Source: an uncultured bacterium (lineage in GTDB: Bacteria; Edwardsbacteria; AC1; EtOH8). From it: 64,000 nucleotides of DNA. Shown here in pieces: positions 42,981-50,555 of this stretch (its first letter is position 1; every line of letters begins with the position of its first letter). The notes beneath the pieces were generated by a model. The model made no database searches. It worked only from the letters and a program-made list of their open reading frames with translations, and was not told the origin of the DNA. Location: positions 124,001 through 188,000 of the forward strand of contig CALMGM010000008.1 in assembly GCA_937863685.1 (NCBI GenBank), read 5' to 3'. A program made the translations under genes and the position numbers.

Positions 42981-45677
42981 TTATTTAACCAGGTTTAATC
43001 GTTTGGTCTGGGAAAATTTCTGGCCGTTTCTGCCGGCGGCTTCCATCCGATAAAAGTAGATGCCATTGGCCACCGCCCGACCGTTCTGGTCCGAGCCGTT
43101 CCAGGTGATGCTGTGGTAGCCGGGATTCAGATCTTCGTCGGCCAGGGTCCTCACCTGTTGCCCGGTAATGTTATAAACGACCAGCCTGACCCGGCTCTGG
43201 GCCGGCAGGGCAAACCGGATATTGGTGGACTGGTTGAAGGGGTTGGGGTCATTCTGCCCCAGGCTGAAATATTTGGGAGCGGCGGTAATGGGATCTCCCT
43301 CCACTCCGGTCTTCCATGAAGTCACCTGCAGGTAGAACCAGCTGGACAATGCGCTCTCATTGGCCGGGATCTTATCGTCAAAGGCCGTGACCGCGTAATG
43401 ATAGATATCGCCGGAAGCAATGGCCTTGTCCACAAAGGTGGTCTCCGGTGCGGCGACTGTCCCGATCTTGACCCAGGACGGAAGCCCGGTCTGCAGGGCT
43501 CGATAGACGTTGTACCCGACCAGGTCGGATTCGCTGTTGGCCCGCCAGGTGCAGACCACGCTGTCGTAATCCTGGACCGCTGCCAGCCCGACGGGAACCG
43601 CCGGGGGCATATATTCCGGAGTCCCCGGCAGCAGCCACTGGATGATCCGGGAGGCCAGGGTGTCGCGCTTTTGCTGCAACGAGACGGCCTCGAACGGGAA
43701 GGAAGTGTAGACCACTTGATAGCTTCCCGAAACGCCATCCCAATATCTCATGGCGATACAGCTTCCGTCATCGGCGGTCATAAAGCCGACCGCGTTGCTG
43801 TTCGCTGGATCCGGCGTCAGGCTGTAGGAATTGGCCGGCGAAGTCCAGAAATATCCTCCTCCGTTGAGGGGCTCGTAAAGCAAACTGTCCGAAAGACCGT
43901 CGCTGATGGGGTCGCTGCCGACGCCAAAGCCTTGGTATGTGGGAGAGTTGAACCATCCGCTGTCCGGCGCGATATGAAGATAATCGGACCAGATGTTGGG
44001 ATGAACTGTGGTGTCGGGATTGCCTGATCCCATAAATGTCTGCCCGCTCATCCACATCTTGCCGCCGTTATCAAGGTATGATCTGATATTGATCTCGTCA
44101 AGAATTGTCAGTGCTTTATAGGCGGCGCCGAGCCGGCCATCATAGTTGGAACCGAAATTCCAGACGACCAGCGGGAACTGCTCCAGATAGCCGGGAGGCA
44201 TGACTTTGTTGGAGCCGATAGTAGTCAGGCTGTAGCGATATCCCAGGTTTGCCAGCGATGCTTCCATGTATTTGGTCCAGGAGTCGTTCTTTAGATCCAC
44301 CGCATTGCCGTCGTTATCCACCAGCAGAACGGTGTTGACCCCGGGCAATGGTTCGCGGGTCTTGCCGGTGATAATGAAATCATCGACGTACAGGCCCTCG
44401 CCGTACAGGGTGTCTCCGTCAGAGCTGAAGCCGATCCTGACCTTGATGACCTTTCCGATGTAATTGTACAGGTCCAAGACCCCGTTGGTGGCGGAATGGG
44501 TGGTCCAGTCCTTGGTGGCATCCAAATAAACATAATCGGTGATGCCCGTCCAGGATTTCCCGCTGTCCACAGACACATCGACCACCCAGTCATCCAAAAC
44601 CGACTCCGGCGGGTTGGTCCCGTCATCGGTAACATCAGCCCAGATGGCAAAATCCAAAAGACAGGGCTGGGTATTCTGGACCGGCCCCAGGTCTATAAAG
44701 GGAGAAACTATGGCATCCGAGTGCCCCCAGGAGTATTTTTTGGTTATTTCGTCCCCGCAATACCAGGAACGAGAGGGACTCTTGGCCCGGTAGGTGGTCT
44801 GGTGCCAGTAATATACCGGGGTTTTCGATCCGGTGGTCCATCCGATATTGCCCAGCTCCGCATCGTCAAGGAAGATGTTCCCCTTCGTTCCGCCAGCGCT
44901 CATGGTATCGATGGTGATATTATCCATATACCAGGCGCCGTGGTATGGCCCGCCATCCTGGTCGGACGTCAACGGGTCGCTGGCCACTGAGAATCGTAAT
45001 TTTAAAACATTGCCCTTATATGGGGAAAGATCGAAAGCGACCTGCTGCCATGTATCGTTGGTGCCGCCCCATCCGGGGATCTTTATGGAATCAGGGTACA
45101 TCCCTGTATATTTCCAGGCATAGGAATCTATCAGGTTATATGCGGCCAATGCGCCGCCTTCGGAAAAAGCCGTATCGGGATACAATATAAACCAGCTGCT
45201 TCCGCCGTCTATGGATCCCCAAAGGTTTACGCAATCCCAGTCTCCGCCTGCCGGGGGCTCAACGTTATAATAATGGTAGAATTTCAATTGGACCGAATCG
45301 GATGCGATCGAAGTCAGATCGAAATCGGGAGAGAATAGCATTTGCACCCAACCGGTGCCGTAGCCCGGTGAGGTCTTCCATGTTCCGGCAAATTCATCGG
45401 TGCCGCACCACCAGTGATGTCCGGAATATGCACCAATGGGGGAATATGTATCTATATGCCAGTAAGGTTTCTGCACTGCCATATCCATACTATCCCACTT
45501 TAAGGTATCACTCTCAAAGTTGTCAAAGAAAACCGTATCCACCGTCGCTTTGGTGGACAAATATTCAGGTTTTGGCAACACCTTCGGTTTGGGCCTTGGT
45601 TTGGCAAAAAGATTCGCCGAAACGCCCAACAAAAGCATCAAGCCGATTGCTAACCATAATTTTTGCTTCATTTTCAA
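42981..45677 (-). CDS. Secreted protein with two M6-type beta-sandwich domains, GATase-like and T9SS sorting domain
   Basis: 898 residues; signal peptide about 1-25, then a Lys/Pro-rich linker. Two copies of an immune-inhibitor-A C-terminal-like beta-sandwich (MAM-like) occur at about 48-260 (DNFESDTLKWD, WQQVAFDLSPYKG, WYMDNITID) and about 265-440 (DDAELGNIGWTTGS, LYVDDFIITG). A GATase-like domain (about 448-700; TVLLVDNDGNA, LVVWNFGSNYD, YLDNGGKMWMSGQ), an Fn3 domain and a type A sorting domain (DPNPFNQST, LVVYNITGQQV, VANGIYFYR) complete it. No HExxH motif, so not a protease itself. First gene of a two-gene operon. Confidence 0.85.
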   Translation of the reverse strand: MKMKQKLWLAIGLMLLLGVSANLFAKPRPKPKVLPKPEYLSTKATVDTVFFDNFESDTLKWDSMDMAVQKPYWHIDTYSPIGAYSGHHWWCGTDEFAGTWKTSPGYGTGWVQMLFSPDFDLTSIASDSVQLKFYHYYNVEPPAGGDWDCVNLWGSIDGGSSWFILYPDTAFSEGGALAAYNLIDSYAWKYTGMYPDSIKIPGWGGTNDTWQQVAFDLSPYKGNVLKLRFSVASDPLTSDQDGGPYHGAWYMDNITIDTMSAGGTKGNIFLDDAELGNIGWTTGSKTPVYYWHQTTYRAKSPSRSWYCGDEITKKYSWGHSDAIVSPFIDLGPVQNTQPCLLDFAIWADVTDDGTNPPESVLDDWVVDVSVDSGKSWTGITDYVYLDATKDWTTHSATNGVLDLYNYIGKVIKVRIGFSSDGDTLYGEGLYVDDFIITGKTREPLPGVNTVLLVDNDGNAVDLKNDSWTKYMEASLANLGYRYSLTTIGSNKVMPPGYLEQFPLVVWNFGSNYDGRLGAAYKALTILDEINIRSYLDNGGKMWMSGQTFMGSGNPDTTVHPNIWSDYLHIAPDSGWFNSPTYQGFGVGSDPISDGLSDSLLYEPLNGGGYFWTSPANSYSLTPDPANSNAVGFMTADDGSCIAMRYWDGVSGSYQVVYTSFPFEAVSLQQKRDTLASRIIQWLLPGTPEYMPPAVPVGLAAVQDYDSVVCTWRANSESDLVGYNVYRALQTGLPSWVKIGTVAAPETTFVDKAIASGDIYHYAVTAFDDKIPANESALSSWFYLQVTSWKTGVEGDPITAAPKYFSLGQNDPNPFNQSTNIRFALPAQSRVRLVVYNITGQQVRTLADEDLNPGYHSITWNGSDQNGRAVANGIYFYRMEAAGRNGQKFSQTKRLNLVK

Positions 45678-45710
45678 GATCTCCCTAATTAATTGATACT
45701 TTAATATTTT

Positions 45711-45739
45711 ATTTTAGAATATTTTGCTCTAAATGTCAA
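45711..45739 (-). promoter_or_regulatory. Promoter of the two-gene cargo operon
   Basis: TTGACA (45739-45734) and TAAAAT (45716-45711) with a 17-nt spacer on the minus strand, 34 nt before the ATG. Confidence 0.85.
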
Positions 45740-45759
45740 GGATTTAATTGTTATTTTTA

Positions 45760-47658
45760 TCATTGCGACCGGGATTCCCCGCTATAGGGCGTACATTCAA
45801 GGGCCCGTTGATATTCAGCCCGGGACTGTGATAGCCTCCCCTGCATTTTATACAATACTGCCAGGTTGTAATGTGCCTGGGCCATCCTGGGATTTATGTT
45901 CAAAGCTTTCAGGTATTCCCCTTCTGCCAGTGCTGCATTTCCCTGCCTTTGATAGATCACGCCCAAATTGGTATGTATGTCGGCATTATCGGGCCGCAGC
46001 TTCAAGGCCCTATCATACTCGGCCATCGCCTTCCGGAAATCCCCTCGTTCCTGATATAAAGCCCCCAGGCTGACATAGGACTTTATGCTGCGCGGATCAA
46101 GCGAAATCTCCTTCCTGTAATACCCCTCTGCCTCGGCAGACTTGCCTTGCCTTTCACAGACCTGGCCGAGGTTATAATTGGCAGACGGGAAATCGGCACA
46201 TAAGCTCACAGTATTCTTCAGCATGGCTTCAGCTTTGTCCAATGGTCCTTTCAGCATATAAAGCGAGCCCAGATTGAACATGGCCCTATAAAAGTTCGGG
46301 GAAAGGATCAAGGCCTGCAAATACTGCTGCTCGGCCTTAGCCCACTCATCTCTTTTAGAATAGGATACTCCCAAGGAGTTATGGGCCATAGCAGAATTTG
46401 GCGATAATATGACCGCCTGTTGCCAGCAGGCCAGGTCATCCCGGAAAACACGGCCGTACGACATGGTGCCCAAAGCAAATACGATCAGCAAAATGATCAG
46501 GACAGCACTACCGATGATTTTGCTCCGCCCGATACTATCCCACAGCTTCAGTTCCGTGAGCATCAGCCCGAATCCTATCAGCGGCAGATATAGCCGGTGG
46601 TCCATAAAGGCATTCATCTCCGAATTGTAAACGACCGTGGGTATTATGAATAAAATAAACCAAATCCCCCCAAAAACAAAACGCTTCCGATTCTTTATGC
46701 CCGTTATAGACATAATCATGAACGCCAAAACGGCCGCTATTCCATAGGCCGGTTTTATATCCCTGATATCCGGGGCTATCGTAAGATTGATCGGGAAGAC
46801 GATCTTGCCAAAATACGAGATAAAGCCCTTAAAGATGACTCCCGGGTGATTGAATGCCAGGTCCTTAAAGGATGAACCCCCGATCCCCGATTGCCTGACA
46901 ATATACCATAAGGTCAAAATCCCTATCCAACCGGCAGCTAATGATAAGATTCGGCGGCTCAGCAATTTCTCAGAGGTGTATAATAGAAAATACGATGCAC
47001 AAACCAGCGGCAGAACGATAGCTGTTTCCTTGGCAAACAAGGCCCCCGCCATCATGAGTAAATGCAGCAGGGCCCAAAACCATCGCCGATCACGGAAGTA
47101 TAGCACCAAGCTGCCCAAAGAACCGACCGTGAACAAGGCCAGCAGTGAATCGTTTCTGCCGGGGATCCACGCCACCGCCTGGGTCAGTACCGGATGAACC
47201 GCAAACAGAGCGGTAAAAAAGAACGCCCGGGCGGGCCCTTGCCCCAATAACGTCAGCATCCATAACAACAAAAAGCAAGCCGCCAAATGTATCAGGATAT
47301 TGCTCAAATGATAAGATGCCAGGATTTCCCCGCCCCATTGGGCGTCCATCATAAAAGACACGGTCAACAGCGGCCGGTAATACTGCATTCCCCCTTTCGG
47401 CTGATGGAATACGTCTCGCTGAAACGCTTGTCCGATATTGCTTATATCGCGATTGAACTGGTACCCTTTGACCACCAGGGCCGAATCGTCAAGATTTGTC
47501 AAACCAAAGGAAAGGGTTTGGGCATACACTATTGCCACCAGTAAAGCGATCCAGGCATAAGGCCTCCAAGAACCAAGCAGCCGTGGAGTCCCACCCGGCG
47601 GTACGCTAAAATGACCGTCAGCCGTTGTCTTGATTTTTTTTCTTTTTTTATTTGTCAT
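45760..47658 (-). CDS. TMTC-like polytopic membrane protein with TPR repeats
   Basis: 632 residues: a charged N-terminus, then many membrane segments (about 30-410), then about seven TPR repeats (about 425-625; AMAHNSLGVSYSKRDEW, YRAMFNLGSLYML and so on). Motifs shared with TMTC/GT-C proteins are LTNLDDSALV in the first loop, FAVHPVLTQAVAWIPGRND, and DHRLYLP late in the membrane part. Eukaryotic TMTCs are O-mannosyltransferases, and the acidic first-loop residue is a GT-C feature, so a glycosyltransferase role at the periplasmic face is plausible. Located between T9SS cargo genes, so its target might be those proteins; this is inference. Confidence 0.75.
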   Translation of the reverse strand: MTNKKRKKIKTTADGHFSVPPGGTPRLLGSWRPYAWIALLVAIVYAQTLSFGLTNLDDSALVVKGYQFNRDISNIGQAFQRDVFHQPKGGMQYYRPLLTVSFMMDAQWGGEILASYHLSNILIHLAACFLLLWMLTLLGQGPARAFFFTALFAVHPVLTQAVAWIPGRNDSLLALFTVGSLGSLVLYFRDRRWFWALLHLLMMAGALFAKETAIVLPLVCASYFLLYTSEKLLSRRILSLAAGWIGILTLWYIVRQSGIGGSSFKDLAFNHPGVIFKGFISYFGKIVFPINLTIAPDIRDIKPAYGIAAVLAFMIMSITGIKNRKRFVFGGIWFILFIIPTVVYNSEMNAFMDHRLYLPLIGFGLMLTELKLWDSIGRSKIIGSAVLIILLIVFALGTMSYGRVFRDDLACWQQAVILSPNSAMAHNSLGVSYSKRDEWAKAEQQYLQALILSPNFYRAMFNLGSLYMLKGPLDKAEAMLKNTVSLCADFPSANYNLGQVCERQGKSAEAEGYYRKEISLDPRSIKSYVSLGALYQERGDFRKAMAEYDRALKLRPDNADIHTNLGVIYQRQGNAALAEGEYLKALNINPRMAQAHYNLAVLYKMQGRLSQSRAEYQRALECTPYSGESRSQ

Positions 47659-47780
47659 GCGGCATCATCTGTAAACCATTGGATCTTTTGATTTACTTGT
47701 AAAAACCGTGATCGCGATCATCTCTTACCGGAACTTAAACTTTGGATCACTTCTTTTAGCCAGCTATATCCATATTGTTC

Positions 47781-47811
47781 ATTATACCATAAATGACTTT
47801 TAAAAAGACAA
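47781..47811 (-). promoter_or_regulatory. Promoter of the TMTC-like gene (45760-47658)
   Basis: TATAAT (47786-47781) with TTGTCT (47811-47806) 19 nt upstream, on the minus strand, about 120 nt before the ATG. The -35 is degenerate and overlaps the terminator-like hairpin of the M14 gene. Confidence 0.5.
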
Positions 47812-47831
47812 TCCGATTTAAAAACCGGACT
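47800..47831 (-). terminator. Weak terminator after the M14 gene
   Basis: On the minus strand AGTCCG (47831-47826) pairs with CGGATT (47815-47810), one G-T pair included, and TTTTT follows shortly. It is 20 nt past the M14 stop codon. Confidence 0.45.
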
Positions 47832-47850
47832 GCCTCCTGCAAGCTGAACC

Positions 47851-50460
47851 TTACCTGATGATGGTCACCTTCTGGGTGGCCGAATAATCCCCGGCGGTCA
47901 TCTTGTACAGGTATACCCCGTTGGCTGCGTTCCGCCCGCGAGCATCCTTGCCGTCCCACGGGATGCTGTAATATCCCGCCGGCTGGATCCCGTCCACCAG
48001 CGTCCGCACCTCCTGTCCCAGAACATTGTATATCTTGATCGAGGTCCGCCCGCTATTCCTCAAGGCGTACCTGATGGTGACATCAGACGCCGCCGGATTG
48101 GGATAGGCCTTCCCAAGCTGGCAGTTCAGCGGCAGGTCCTTCCCCCCGAACTCCACCAGCATCGGCCCGTAATAGGTCCTGATTTCGTTGACATCCACCT
48201 CGGCCAGACGGTAGTAATATATCCCCGTCTCCAGGTTGGATATATCGCTGTAACTATACTGATGCGGCTCGTTGGTCGTCAGGTGCCCCTCCACCGTACC
48301 GATCAGCTTAAAATCGCCCTCCTCGCTGATGGACCGCTCTATCTCCCAGCGGGAGCAGTCCTTCTCGCTCTCGGTCCGCCAGCGGACCTCAACTGTGTTG
48401 TTCGTAAAAAGAGCCGTTAATGAGCTTAACTCGACAGCAGAAGGATAGACCAAAACCTTTCTCAGTTGACTCCAGTCCCCCCAGCTTCTTTTACTGTTAT
48501 ATCCGCGCACCCGGTAATAATAGGTTTCGCCCACCGTCCTTTGACCGACATCGTAACTGGTGACAGGGATGGAATTCGACAGGGAGGCAGCCGTTGAGTA
48601 GGACGCCACCGGCTTGATATCGTCAATGTAGATTCCGTCGGTGGCGGTCAGACCGTCCCCTACCAGGCGTATCCTGAAAAATACCGATTTATTGAAATAC
48701 TTCGCCGAATCGATGGCAAAAGCCCTTTTGGTCCAGCTGAGAACGTTGCCGTATAATTTGCCCAGCAGGTCCCACTGCCGGCCGTCGGGAGAGATCTCCA
48801 CCCAGATCCGGTCGAAAGCGGTCATGGCCTGGTAGCTGTAAAAACTGAAGGAATCGCTGGCCGAGCTGACCGGATAGGGATTGGTGGTGGTGACGCTGGC
48901 AATGTTGTACTGGTTGCTGACCGCGCTGTAGTAGCTTCGGCTGCCGGAATACATCCTGACCGTCGAGGGAGAAAAACCGTTCAGGGCTATATTGGGATTG
49001 GCCGCTGGTCCCACTGTATCGGTGGAGGCGTTAAGACCGATCAGTTCCTGAACTTCGTAGGCGGTGGGACTGGAGGCCGGGTTTAACAGATTCCAGGTAA
49101 TCCATACATCATTGGTGGCCTTGCCCTTCAGGGGGAAATAGACCGGATTGATGGCCGGTGGCAGCACCGGCGGCGGCGAGGTGGTGCTGACCAGGCTGTC
49201 AGTGCGCAGAGCCAGGTACATGAATCCTTTGAGGGTCTGGGGACAGACCGAATCTATATGGCTGGGCGGGATGTAGAAAGCGGTGTCCGCCTCCACGCAG
49301 TAAGGAAAGATCACCCGGCCCAGCTGGGTCAGGCCGTAGCCGTACATCCAGCCGTCGGAATCCCCGGTGGTCTCGTACAGGGCCGAGCCCTGCTGGGGCG
49401 TGTAGCCCAGGGGGCTGCGGTATCTTTTGATGCGGGAGGCCATCTGCCGCCCGAAGTACTGCAACTGGGTACTGTCCGGCGCTCGTTTGATCAGGGAATC
49501 AACATAGCCCAGGGGCCAAAGTACCAGTTCGCCGTATGTGTGATAGGAGATCGACAGCACGATGTTATGATCTTTGACCAGCTTCATCATGGCCTGCTGC
49601 TCCGGCTCTCCGCTGGGCGCCACGCCGTAGAATACATCGTTGGACGAATCCGGGCTGGTATAGCTGTTGATCGTGCTGCCCCAGGCCCCCAGGATATCCC
49701 CATCCATGGAGCCGTCGTAACCCCGGTTGAGGTCGGAACCGAAAACGGTGGGGCTGTTCACCCGACGGTTCTTACGCCACATCAGGCCTGCCCCGTAGGT
49801 GCCCCCGTTGTCATAAACAAACCCGTCGGGGTTGACCAGCGGCGCGATGTATATCTCCCGAGTTTTTATGAGATTGGACAGCGAATCGGTCCCGGCGGGG
49901 TTGTAGTTATCGGTCAGATAATTGGCGATATAAAGGCAGATCTCCGGGGTCATCCACTCGCGGGCGTGATGGTCCCCCATTATCAGAATGCCGTGGCGCG
50001 AATTATCGTCGACCGTGGGATTGTCCGAGATCTTCAGGCACCAGACCTTGCCCCCTTGGGCCGCCACCGCCAAGGTATCCAGTTTGATTATTGACGGATG
50101 GTCGACGGCTATCTGCTTGAGTTCGGTCCGGATCCCGTCATATGTATGGTAGGCCGCCTTGCCGCTGTAGGAAGCGACATCCCGGGGGGAGGTCATCAGC
50201 ACCTTGTAGGCCAGCCCTGCCCCGGAAATCCGCGATAGCTGGTCGGGATCGATCACTATATCAGCGTATTCCCCGGGCCGGTAGGAGGCCACGTCTAGGC
50301 CGTAGCCGATATGGGCCAGCCGTTCGGCGTTCTCCCTGACGGAAATATCAACCCGGATAAGCATCTTGTTGGCACTCTCCTGGCAAAGTATAACTGAAGA
50401 TGATACTACCAAAGAAGCCAGAAGGAAAAACAGAACTGCCGTGATTTTATGCTTATGCAT
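47851..50460 (-). CDS. Secreted M14 zinc carboxypeptidase with T9SS sorting domain
   Basis: 869 residues from the ATG at 50460 (a longer reading adds 29 residues with no signal peptide in front). Signal peptide about 1-27. M14 domain about 100-430: zinc ligands H165 and E168 (DHHAREW), H307 (SYHTYGEL), N245/R246 (SDLNRG) and the catalytic Glu E390 (YCVEAD). Downstream are a jelly-roll/Fn3-like region, then the WRTESEKDC Fn3-like module and a type A sorting domain (AYPNPAAS, IKIYNVLGQEVRTL, AANGVYLYK). The last 547 bp are nearly identical in DNA to the end of the following S8 gene. A peptide-trimming exo-protease at the surface is likely. Confidence 0.92.
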   Translation of the reverse strand: MHKHKITAVLFFLLASLVVSSSVILCQESANKMLIRVDISVRENAERLAHIGYGLDVASYRPGEYADIVIDPDQLSRISGAGLAYKVLMTSPRDVASYSGKAAYHTYDGIRTELKQIAVDHPSIIKLDTLAVAAQGGKVWCLKISDNPTVDDNSRHGILIMGDHHAREWMTPEICLYIANYLTDNYNPAGTDSLSNLIKTREIYIAPLVNPDGFVYDNGGTYGAGLMWRKNRRVNSPTVFGSDLNRGYDGSMDGDILGAWGSTINSYTSPDSSNDVFYGVAPSGEPEQQAMMKLVKDHNIVLSISYHTYGELVLWPLGYVDSLIKRAPDSTQLQYFGRQMASRIKRYRSPLGYTPQQGSALYETTGDSDGWMYGYGLTQLGRVIFPYCVEADTAFYIPPSHIDSVCPQTLKGFMYLALRTDSLVSTTSPPPVLPPAINPVYFPLKGKATNDVWITWNLLNPASSPTAYEVQELIGLNASTDTVGPAANPNIALNGFSPSTVRMYSGSRSYYSAVSNQYNIASVTTTNPYPVSSASDSFSFYSYQAMTAFDRIWVEISPDGRQWDLLGKLYGNVLSWTKRAFAIDSAKYFNKSVFFRIRLVGDGLTATDGIYIDDIKPVASYSTAASLSNSIPVTSYDVGQRTVGETYYYRVRGYNSKRSWGDWSQLRKVLVYPSAVELSSLTALFTNNTVEVRWRTESEKDCSRWEIERSISEEGDFKLIGTVEGHLTTNEPHQYSYSDISNLETGIYYYRLAEVDVNEIRTYYGPMLVEFGGKDLPLNCQLGKAYPNPAASDVTIRYALRNSGRTSIKIYNVLGQEVRTLVDGIQPAGYYSIPWDGKDARGRNAANGVYLYKMTAGDYSATQKVTIIR
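47856..48402. repeat. Near-identical sorting-domain cassette, copy 1
   Basis: 547 bp covering the Fn3-like module and T9SS sorting domain of the M14 gene. Compared base by base with 50561-51107 (offset 2705) I count only three differences, at 48316, 48337 and 48355, all silent. Identity stops abruptly at 48402/48403. One further difference at 47855 changes the penultimate-stop residue R to K. Confidence 0.95.
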
Positions 50461-50508
50461 ATATCCCTTTAGAATATGTTTGGCTGGATTATAGCATATA
50501 TCAGCATA

Positions 50509-50545
50509 GAACAACAGCCCGATTTTTAAAATCGGGCTGTTGTTC
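50509..50545 (-). terminator. Terminator of the 960-residue S8 gene
   Basis: GAACAACAGCCCGATTTT (50509-50526) and AAAATCGGGCTGTTGTTC (50528-50545) form an 18-bp perfect stem around a single T, 10 nt past the stop codon. It also sits just upstream of the M14 promoter, whose TATAAT (50493-50488) is seen on the minus strand. Confidence 0.88.
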
Positions 50546-50555
50546 ACAAATTATT

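Noticed and set aside
42981-45677. M6-like sandwich protein as a metalloprotease
   Set aside because: Only the accessory beta-sandwich domains are present; there is no HExxH motif.
47851-50460. Cys26 of the M14 protein as a lipobox
   Set aside because: The residues before it (V-I-L) do not fit the small-residue -1 position, and the protein carries a T9SS sorting domain, which fits a Sec signal peptide I.
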